DNA of 12,965 nt from CAYMLL01 sp964390645 (lineage in GTDB: Bacteria > Planctomycetota > UBA8108): positions 1 through 12,965 of the forward strand of contig CAYMLL010000229.1 in assembly GCA_964390645.1 (NCBI GenBank), in the 5' to 3' direction. The translations under genes and the position numbers were made by a program. Positions 7,655-12,965 of the stretch are shown in pieces; the stretch's first letter is position 1, and each line of letters begins with the position of its first letter. Under the pieces are notes generated by a model that was not told the origin of the DNA, searched no databases, and worked only from the letters and a program-made list of their open reading frames with translations.

Positions 7655-7683
7655 TGTTATCGACCTCTTCTTCGCTGTAAAAT
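7655..7683 (+). promoter_or_regulatory. Possible sigma-70-like promoter
   Basis: A TAAAAT box (7678-7683) preceded by TG sits in the only A/T-richer patch of the spacer. TGTTAT (7655-7660), a poor match to a -35 box, lies 17 nt upstream. The hairpin plus TTTT at 7710-7729 lies only about 25-45 nt further on, so a transcript from here would be very short or depend on read-through. Weak evidence. Confidence 0.2.
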
Positions 7684-7709
7684 CGCCTCTCGGAGTGTAT
7701 CGCGAGCGC

Positions 7710-7729
7710 CCGGGAGGGTTCCCGGTTTT
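7710..7729 (+). terminator. Short intrinsic-terminator-like hairpin
   Basis: CCGGGA (7710-7715) pairs with TCCCGG (7720-7725) around a 4-nt GGGT loop and is followed directly by TTTT (7726-7729). This is the only hairpin in the window with a T-run directly after it. The T-run is short, so termination strength is uncertain. It lies 128 nt after the gspJ stop and could be a back-up end for the operon. Confidence 0.45.
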
Positions 7730-7848
7730 CAGCGACGCCTCCCCTCTCCAGCGTCCCGTCGAAACGTCGGCGTGGCACACAAGAAACGTCTACGAAGCAA
7801 GTACTTGCAGTCCCAGCAGGGGTGTCGCTACGCGGGTTTCGACCCGAT

Positions 7849-7931
7849 GGCTCCACGGAGACGGCTCCACGGAGACGGCTCCACGGAGACGGCTCCACGG
7901 AGACGGAGCCAAGGAGACGGAGCCACGGCAC
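7849..7931 (+). repeat. Tandem array of a 14-bp repeat
   Basis: Four perfect head-to-tail copies of GGCTCCACGGAGAC occupy 7849-7904. A variant copy, GGAGCCAAGGAGAC (7905-7918), and a decayed partial copy (7919-7931, starting GGAGCCACGG) follow. Each unit contains CTCC-AC-GGAG. The fourth unit with the variant forms GGCTCC (7891-7896) against GGAGCC (7905-7910), a 6-bp stem. There are no spacers, so it is not a CRISPR array. The period is not a multiple of three, which argues against a coding role. It could be a slippage-prone minisatellite or a protein-binding array upstream of the kelch gene. Confidence 0.9.
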
Positions 7932-8088
7932 GGGGATTGCTGAAATGAGGATCCGCATGAGGTGTCCCGCGCCGTTCGTCGCCGCGCCGCCATTTGAAGG
8001 TCGCGACGGTTCCGAACGCCACGCACGGGGAGCACCCCATGTCGCAGAGTAGAAAGAACAAATCTCGGGTCTCGCCGCAAGGCCGGCG

Positions 8089-8118
8089 GCTCGGAACAGT
8101 GACGCTCGGAACAGTCAG
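8089..8118 (+). repeat. 15-bp direct duplication
   Basis: Two adjacent 15-nt units, 8089-8103 and 8104-8118, share the 12-nt core GCTCGGAACAGT and differ only in the last three bases. They lie about 90 nt before the start of the kelch lipoprotein gene. A repeated operator half-site is possible, but a chance duplication is equally plausible. Confidence 0.55.
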
Positions 8119-8207
8119 CAATCGTCAGGGGACACTTCGACGAACGCCGCGAGTTTCGAGCCGTGCGAAACACCACCGGAGAATCCGTTCTCTTGAGGAA
8201 CGAAGAA

Positions 8208-10157
8208 ATGAAGCAGCCTGATTCGAAGCGAAGTGGTAGCCAGCACGGCGATATCCAGTGCGACAGTCCACGACCCACGCTTCTTCTCATCGCGGAGCGG
8301 GCCCTCCAGGGGCTCGTCGCCTGTCTCTGCGTGATGATCATCGTGGTCGCAGCGGGTGGCTGCGACACCGGAACCCCTCAGACCCAGATTCCGGGCGTGC
8401 TGCAGTCGGCCCCCCCGCTGGCCGAGTTCGACGAAAACAACAACTATATCCCGTACTACCGCACCGGCGAGATGAACACGCCGCGCTACATGCATCGCGC
8501 GGTCGCTCACTCCAGCGGCCTGGTATGGGCGATCGGTGGCTCCGACGAGCGAGGCCTCTCGTCACTCGACAGCGCCGAGTTCTTCGATCAATCGACCTTC
8601 GACGACAACGCACCCCCGCTCGAGTCGCTGACCGGTCTGTGGATCGACACGGACATCGAGGGCAACCCGATTATCATGGAGAACGGTCCGCGTATTCTCT
8701 TCTCGCTGACCGAACTCGGTAACAGCAACCTCATCATCGTCGGTGGCTCCGCCAACATCCAGAACGCTGACGCCCAGGCCCGAGCCGAGATCCTCGACCC
8801 CTCCGCGCGTGTCTTCACCTTCGTCGAAGGCGACATGCAGAGGCCGCGATTTCGTCACTCGGCCGATCTCCTCGGCAACGGCGACCTGCTGATCGCGGGC
8901 GGCCAGGTCAAGGCGACCATCACCGTCATCGACGAGACGATCGCCGAAGGTATGCCGGGGCGAGAGCGCACCGAGACACGCTTCCCGTCAACCGAGGAGG
9001 TCGAATACTACTCTCCGACCAACGACGACTTCATCACGCTCCGGCTCCTCGACAACACGCTTGCGGAGTCGACCCTGCAGACGCGTCGCGGACGCGCCGA
9101 CCACACGGTCGGACGCCTCGCGGGTGCCGACGACGTCCTCGGTGGCGCGAACGACATGTTCATGATCGTCGGCGGAATGCAGACCCTGAGCGCGGTCTCC
9201 GGGCTCGCACCGCAGACGAAGCTCCCCGGCACCGGCTCATTCGACGCACTGACGAGTGTCGAGATCTTCGACCCCGGGACCAACATCTTCACGCTCATCG
9301 CGAGTGTCAAGCTCGACTCCGGGCGTCTCGACTCACCCTACTGCGTCAACCTCGGACAGTTCAACGACTTCACGCCGGACGGCGTCCTCGGCATGGGGAA
9401 CGCAGTCCTCATCACACACGGCAACGCCGGCGGCGGCTGCCCGACCACGCCGCTGATCGATCAGATCTTCCTCGCGAGGTACACACCCGGCGCCGGTCCG
9501 GCACTCGGCATCCGGTTCTTCGAGTCGCGCGACGATCAGTTCATGACACACGTCCAGCACATGGAGTACCCGACGCCTCTCAGCCCGATAAAGGGCGTGC
9601 AGATCGGGCGCTGCGCCACGAATCCGGTGGCCCTTCCTCGCGCGATCGAACCGCTCGCACGCGGCATCAACCAACGCCAGACGTGGGTCTTTTCCCTCGC
9701 GGGCTGTGACATCTACCCGGTCCCCGGTGGGTGCGCCTACAACCATTCGAGCCCACCGATGCTCGCGGGTTGCGTCTTTGATCCCTTCTACAATCTCGGT
9801 ATCGCCGTGCAGAACGGCCTGCCGCCGCGAGACCTCGTCAACGCGAGGCGTGCGAACCCCCAGAACTTCCTGGGAATCGTGGGCGCCTGGTTCACGATGG
9901 ACAGCTACATCGACGAGACTCTCGCGAGCTGGGGCACGACCCCGTCGGCCGCTCGCTGGGCAGAGAGCAACGGACTGGCTCGTGCCTACACCGTCTGCAC
10001 GCCTCTCGATGGCGTCGACGGCCGCAGCGGCAGCTTCGACGATCGAATCCTGCTTGTCGGTGGTGGTCGCTCGTACCCGACGCAGGGAGGTGAGCCGACC
10101 AGCCCGTCCGTGGAGATCTTCCTGCCGCCGGGCTCCAGCAACTACAACGACAACTGA
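8208..10157 (+). CDS. Kelch-repeat lipoprotein of unknown function
   Basis: The predicted protein has 649 residues. ATG 8208 is chosen because GAGGA (8195-8199) lies eight nt upstream; GTG 8163 in the same frame is an alternative. A long, polar n-region is followed by a hydrophobic segment (LVACLCVMIIVVAAGGC) ending in a lipobox with Cys52 as the lipidated residue and Asp at +2. The rest is predicted to fold as a kelch-type beta-propeller. Blade-like units end in AIGG, LIAGG, MIVGG and LLVGG near nt 8530, 8890, 9170 and 10055, with preceding R..H or R.DH motifs and following VEIFDP/VEIFLPP strands. A stretch of about nt 9330-9990 contains seven Cys, suggesting disulfides outside the cytoplasm. 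Kelch propellers usually bind proteins or glycans; the ligand here is unknown. It lies downstream of the T2SS operon but is separated from it by a long spacer. Confidence 0.85.
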   Translation: MKQPDSKRSGSQHGDIQCDSPRPTLLLIAERALQGLVACLCVMIIVVAAGGCDTGTPQTQIPGVLQSAPPLAEFDENNNYIPYYRTGEMNTPRYMHRAVAHSSGLVWAIGGSDERGLSSLDSAEFFDQSTFDDNAPPLESLTGLWIDTDIEGNPIIMENGPRILFSLTELGNSNLIIVGGSANIQNADAQARAEILDPSARVFTFVEGDMQRPRFRHSADLLGNGDLLIAGGQVKATITVIDETIAEGMPGRERTETRFPSTEEVEYYSPTNDDFITLRLLDNTLAESTLQTRRGRADHTVGRLAGADDVLGGANDMFMIVGGMQTLSAVSGLAPQTKLPGTGSFDALTSVEIFDPGTNIFTLIASVKLDSGRLDSPYCVNLGQFNDFTPDGVLGMGNAVLITHGNAGGGCPTTPLIDQIFLARYTPGAGPALGIRFFESRDDQFMTHVQHMEYPTPLSPIKGVQIGRCATNPVALPRAIEPLARGINQRQTWVFSLAGCDIYPVPGGCAYNHSSPPMLAGCVFDPFYNLGIAVQNGLPPRDLVNARRANPQNFLGIVGAWFTMDSYIDETLASWGTTPSAARWAESNGLARAYTVCTPLDGVDGRSGSFDDRILLVGGGRSYPTQGGEPTSPSVEIFLPPGSSNYNDN

Positions 10158-10204
10158 TCTCGAATGGGCAACAGATCGGACCGGCCAACCGGACTACGAC
10201 GTAA

Positions 10205-10246
10205 ATCTCGTCCGGGCTTCAGGTCGGTGCTTCCCGGGAACGAGAT
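10205..10246 (+). terminator. Hairpin after the kelch lipoprotein gene
   Basis: ATCTCGT (10205-10211) pairs perfectly with ACGAGAT (10240-10246). CCGGG (10212-10216) then pairs with CCCGG (10233-10237), leaving a 2-nt bulge and a 16-nt loop, 12 pairs in total. It starts 48 nt after the stop at 10157. No T-run follows; a GAGGGGG purine run (10253-10259) comes instead. It may be an RNA 3'-end or processing structure between the two genes. Confidence 0.5.
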
Positions 10247-10330
10247 GGTGATGAGGGGGCCTTCGTGCTCGCGCCCGGGGACCGGACCCGCGGTGCCCGG
10301 TCCCGACCATCAACCTTCCGTGACCTCGCC

Positions 10331-11458
10331 ATGAATCAGCAACTCAGACTCGGCATTCCCGCCGCCGCCGCCCTGATCTTGCTCGGCGTCTTCGTCTATC
10401 TCCTGAGCCGGCAGTCGGGCGAACGCGCGGAGCCCCAGGCCGTCCCCCACCCGGAGTCGACCCCCCCCCCTCCCCACGACCCCCACGCGCCGCACTCCCA
10501 GCACCCCCCCACCCGCCTGCCCACGGGCCCGGTCGATTTGCCGTCGGCAACGCCGTCGACCGAGCGCTTCCACGGCCGCCAGGACGGACTCTTCCGCTGG
10601 AATCTCACCGAGCTACCCGACGGCTGGGACCCCCGGCTCGCCAAGTCGATCCACAACCACTTCGAGACGATGGACGAGCTCGAGGCCGCGGCTCGCGCCG
10701 GTGAGAGCGGCGTGCCGCTCGAGAAGGCCCGCGAGGAGCTGCGCGAGTACCTCGCCGGGCTGGGTCCGGAAGCTCTTCCGACCCTCGGCACCGTACTCAA
10801 CCACGATCCGGACTTCGTCTACCGTCGCTTCATGTACAATGCGATCGGCGAGCTCGGTCCCGTGTCCGAGGAGGCGACGTACTACCTCCGCGACTACTTC
10901 ATGAAGCGCCAGCAGGACCCGCAGAATCGCTCCGAGGTCGGCAACGTGATCCAGGCGATGGAGAAGCTCCAGAACGAGTCATCGTTCGACGTGCTCAGGG
11001 GACTGATCGCCGACTCGAACGCCCGACCTTATCGGGACAAGCTGATCTACGCCCTCGGAGAGCACCAGCAGCGCGAAGAGGCCACCCCGTTCCTTGTGGA
11101 CGGGCTTCACGACTCGGGCTCGAAGAAGAACCGCCTCCGCTACGCCCAGGCCCTCGGCAAGGTGAAGGACTCCGGAACGCTCCCCGACCTCTACCACGCG
11201 TTCGACAAGGAGAGCTACTGGGTCACCAAGCAGACAATCCTCGGCACGATCGGTAAGATCGGCGATCCGAACTCGATCACGTTCCTGTCGGAGAAGGCCC
11301 GGCACTCGAAACAAGGCGCTGTCCGCCTCGCGGCCGGCAGGGCCCTGTCCCGGATCGGAACCTCCCATGCCCTCGACACACTGCGGAACATCGCGACGGC
11401 AGAGCCCGACCCGAACGTCCAGAATCTCTTCTCGAAGTGGTCGGGCGGCGAAGACTGA
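10331..11458 (+). CDS. Membrane-anchored HEAT-repeat protein
   Basis: The predicted protein has 375 residues from ATG 10331. GTG 10265, in the same frame, has a better ribosome site (GAGGGGG, 10253-10259). However, the codons between the two starts lack the G/C-ending bias of the gene, and the ATG gives a normal short N-terminus before the membrane helix. Layout: a signal anchor (about 7-26, GIPAAAALILLGVFVYLLS); a Pro/His-rich linker (about 38-77), probably crossing the periplasm; then an alpha-helical domain with HEAT/PBS-lyase-like repeats. Clear repeat pairs include FMYNAIGELGPVSEEATYYL, WVTKQTILGTIGKIGDPNSI and GAVRLAAGRALSRIGTSHAL. HEAT solenoids are protein-protein binding scaffolds; the partner here is unknown. 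It lies between two predicted kelch-type lipoproteins on the same strand. A run of ten C (10461-10470) lies in the linker. Confidence 0.8.
   Translation: MNQQLRLGIPAAAALILLGVFVYLLSRQSGERAEPQAVPHPESTPPPPHDPHAPHSQHPPTRLPTGPVDLPSATPSTERFHGRQDGLFRWNLTELPDGWDPRLAKSIHNHFETMDELEAAARAGESGVPLEKAREELREYLAGLGPEALPTLGTVLNHDPDFVYRRFMYNAIGELGPVSEEATYYLRDYFMKRQQDPQNRSEVGNVIQAMEKLQNESSFDVLRGLIADSNARPYRDKLIYALGEHQQREEATPFLVDGLHDSGSKKNRLRYAQALGKVKDSGTLPDLYHAFDKESYWVTKQTILGTIGKIGDPNSITFLSEKARHSKQGAVRLAAGRALSRIGTSHALDTLRNIATAEPDPNVQNLFSKWSGGED
10461..10470 (+). repeat. Homopolymer of ten C within the HEAT gene
   Basis: An uninterrupted run of ten C is followed by T and four more C. It encodes part of the Pro-rich linker. 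Runs this long are prone to slippage and to sequencing error; one base gained or lost would shift the frame before the HEAT domain. Confidence 0.9.
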
Positions 11459-12965
11459 TCGGCTCGGCCCGGTCCGCACCCTCGTCCCGATCAGGCGGCG
11501 GGACGACGGAGAGCTCGCACCGGGGTCGGTTCCACTCCTCGAGGTTCTGTTCCGATGCGTCGCGATCAGCACCGCATGCTGCCTGCTGAGCTCCTGCGAC
11601 GACCAGCCCGTCGCCCGAGTCACGCTCGCCGAGTTCCTTGACGAGATTCCGGACGGCAGGGCGAACCAGGACGAGACCATCGTCGTCCACCTCGACCGGG
11701 TGCTTCCCGGCCAGTTCAACGCCGCGACGGTTCGTGTCGAGAGCGCGGACCTCGGTAGCGCCGACCTCGACATCCGGCTGGGTAAGAATCGCCGGCGCCT
11801 GTTCGTCGAGATTCGCACCGGAAACCCGGGCTTTCGATTCGCCGGAATCCATGACGAGGACGACGGCGCCAGCGGGCTGACGATCGACCTCGGGGACGGC
11901 GTGCGCCAGACCATCGATCTGCAGATCCGCCGGCGCACACCGAATCTCGTCGGGGCAACGTGGATCGACAGCCCACGCACGGGCGACGTGCGGGCTGATC
12001 CCGAAGGTGGCAACGGCGTCGTCAATCGCGGCGACCGCTTGCGGCTGCGTTTCGACGATCGCGTCTCTCTGGCCGCCGGAGCCGACAGATCGCCCGTCGA
12101 GATTCCCGCCCAGGTACTCCTCAGCAAGGAGGGCGTCGATCGCCTCGACGACGGCGGCACGGTGTCGACCTGGACCCGCAGCACGACCGACCGGGACGAC
12201 GAGGTCGAGATCGTGCTCGGGTCGAATCCGGTGCTACGCGTCGAGGGCGAATTCGAGGCCTCGCTCGCCGGCGGCGATCGAGACCGACCGGGTGTGCCGT
12301 CCGGAATGACGGTCAACGGCACGGACGTACGGCCGATGGCGGCGATCGTCAGCACCAGCAGCCACCAGGGCGTCGCCTCCGTCGGCGAGGTGGACATCGA
12401 CATGCCTCGCACGCTGGAGCGACGCCTCTCGACCTTCGTGGCGAAACGCAAGCGCCTGTCGCCGGAGCTCGGCTCCCGGTCCCGTCACAGCGTCACGCCG
12501 TTTCTCGGCAACTACGCCATCGTCGCGGGCGGCATCGACCCGGACGGCGACTCGCGTCGCGTACTCCGTGACGTGCTGCTCCTCTCAACGCAAGCGGACG
12601 GCGCGGGAGCGATCGACGTCGGCTCCCTCGAGAGCCTTCCCGATCTGCCGCGACCGACCTTCGAGCACTCGGCAACGCTGCTGGCGGGTCCGGACCGCCG
12701 GCCGGGAACCCGGGACGACATGGTCCTCATCGCGGGCGGGCACGATGACCTGGGACGGACTCTCGGAAACCTTTCGATCGTCTACCTGAGCGCGACTGGC
12801 GGGGACGTCAGCCTCCAACAGCTTCCGACTCGGCTCCGCGTCGCGAGAACCGAGCACGCTGCCGTCGCCGTCGGCCACGACCGCGTCCTCATCGATGGAG
12901 GACGTGACATCGGTCGCCGGAAACGAGAAGGCGGTCTCGTCCCGATCGCGGAGCTCTTGACAATT
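11367..12965 (+). CDS. Lipoprotein with Ig-like and kelch-like regions (3' truncated, start uncertain)
   Basis: The frame is open to the window end, so the gene continues beyond it. A lipoprotein signal is visible: FRCVAISTACCLLSSC, ending in Cys at 11595-11597 with Asp at +2. The only usual start codon in frame before it is ATG 11367, inside the HEAT gene, which would give an odd n-region of about 75 residues. A CTG at 11547 would give an ideal short signal but is not a normal start. ATG 11555, with GAGG (11541-11544) upstream, is in the wrong frame, so an indel is possible. About nt 11613-11930 and 11940-12330 read as two beta-rich, Ig-like segments (for example DETIVVHLDRVLPGQFNAAT and NRGDRLRLRFDDRVSL). 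From about 12500, kelch-type units appear (YAIVAGGIDPDG, MVLIAGGHDD, RVLIDGGRD). Function unknown; probably an envelope binding protein related in type to the lipoprotein gene at 8208. Confidence 0.7.
   Translation, partial: MPSTHCGTSRRQSPTRTSRISSRSGRAAKTDRLGPVRTLVPIRRRDDGELAPGSVPLLEVLFRCVAISTACCLLSSCDDQPVARVTLAEFLDEIPDGRANQDETIVVHLDRVLPGQFNAATVRVESADLGSADLDIRLGKNRRRLFVEIRTGNPGFRFAGIHDEDDGASGLTIDLGDGVRQTIDLQIRRRTPNLVGATWIDSPRTGDVRADPEGGNGVVNRGDRLRLRFDDRVSLAAGADRSPVEIPAQVLLSKEGVDRLDDGGTVSTWTRSTTDRDDEVEIVLGSNPVLRVEGEFEASLAGGDRDRPGVPSGMTVNGTDVRPMAAIVSTSSHQGVASVGEVDIDMPRTLERRLSTFVAKRKRLSPELGSRSRHSVTPFLGNYAIVAGGIDPDGDSRRVLRDVLLLSTQADGAGAIDVGSLESLPDLPRPTFEHSATLLAGPDRRPGTRDDMVLIAGGHDDLGRTLGNLSIVYLSATGGDVSLQQLPTRLRVARTEHAAVAVGHDRVLIDGGRDIGRRKREGGLVPIAELLTI
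11482..11506 (+). terminator. Hairpin after the HEAT-repeat gene
   Basis: TCGTCCCG (11482-11489) pairs perfectly with CGGGACGA (11499-11506) around a 9-nt loop, 24 nt after the stop at 11458. There is no T-tract. Its presence argues that 11459 to about 11546 is a true spacer and that the next gene does not really start upstream at 11367. Confidence 0.5.

Larger units (their letters stand above)
7582..8207. other. Gene-poor spacer between the T2SS operon and the kelch gene
   Basis: This 626-nt stretch separates gspJ from the kelch-type lipoprotein gene. It holds the hairpin at 7604-7631, a weak promoter candidate, the hairpin with TTTT at 7710-7729, the 14-bp tandem repeats at 7849-7931, and a 15-bp duplication at 8089-8118 sharing the core GCTCGGAACAGT. 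It is less G/C-biased than the genes. One small open frame, 8039-8221, has GGGGAG six nt before its ATG and would encode 60 mostly basic residues. Its third codon positions lack the local GC bias, so it is not called as a gene. No RNA gene was recognised. Confidence 0.6.

Noticed and set aside
7849..7931. CRISPR array or coding repeat
   Set aside because: The 14-bp units are directly adjacent with no spacers, too short for CRISPR, and the period is not a multiple of three.
7641..7943. 100-codon plus-strand open frame in the spacer
   Set aside because: It runs through the terminator-like hairpin and the tandem repeats, has no clear ribosome site and no family resemblance.
11555..11641. Short frame from ATG 11555
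   Set aside because: It runs only 28 codons to TGA, with no domain; the adjacent frame clearly encodes the lipobox and the long protein.
10979..12451. Minus-strand open frame of 490 codons
   Set aside because: It spans the HEAT gene end, a hairpin spacer and the second lipoprotein gene; its composition is Ser/Arg-rich, as expected of an antisense shadow.

Overview
The window comes from a high-GC, Gram-negative (diderm) bacterium. It carries the core of a type II secretion system (T2SS), which needs an outer membrane, and predicted lipoproteins. A run of ten Ns at 5112-5121 marks a draft assembly. Codons are strongly G/C-ending, which creates long antisense shadow ORFs. The lineage cannot be fixed from the sequence alone. 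Long low-complexity tails on T2SS proteins, kelch-type lipoproteins and a HEAT-repeat protein would suit Planctomycetota, Myxococcota or similar environmental lineages, but this is only an impression.

Region 1 (1-7581, all on +) is a T2SS operon in the order gspD (5' truncated), gspE, gspF, gspG, gspH, gspI, gspJ. GspD is the outer-membrane secretin. GspE is the cytoplasmic ATPase and GspF the inner-membrane platform it works with. GspG is the major pseudopilin, and GspH, GspI and GspJ are minor pseudopilins. Spacing is tight from gspG to gspJ (a 47-nt overlap, a 16-nt gap and a 4-nt ATGA overlap). Looser spacers lie between gspD and gspE (202 nt) and between gspF and gspG (209 nt, with two strong tandem hairpins). 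The N gap falls inside the 3' end of gspG. The true gspG ending can be read after the gap in a different frame, so the gap length is a placeholder. GspD, GspI and GspJ all have unusual low-complexity C-terminal tails. No gspK follows gspJ.

Region 2 (7582-8207) is a 626-nt gene-poor spacer. It holds a hairpin just after gspJ, a possible short promoter-terminator unit, an array of 14-bp tandem repeats (7849-7931) and a short duplication.

Region 3 (8208-12965, all on +) encodes three predicted envelope proteins: a kelch-type lipoprotein, a membrane-anchored HEAT-repeat protein, and a second lipoprotein with Ig-like and kelch-like regions that runs off the window. Both lipoproteins have Asp directly after the lipidated Cys. 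This recalls pullulanase, a lipoprotein exported by a T2SS, so they are candidate cargo or accessory proteins of the adjacent system. That link is inference.

A recurring pattern is a GC-rich hairpin without a T-tract 23-48 nt after the stop codons of gspF, gspJ, the first kelch gene and the HEAT gene.
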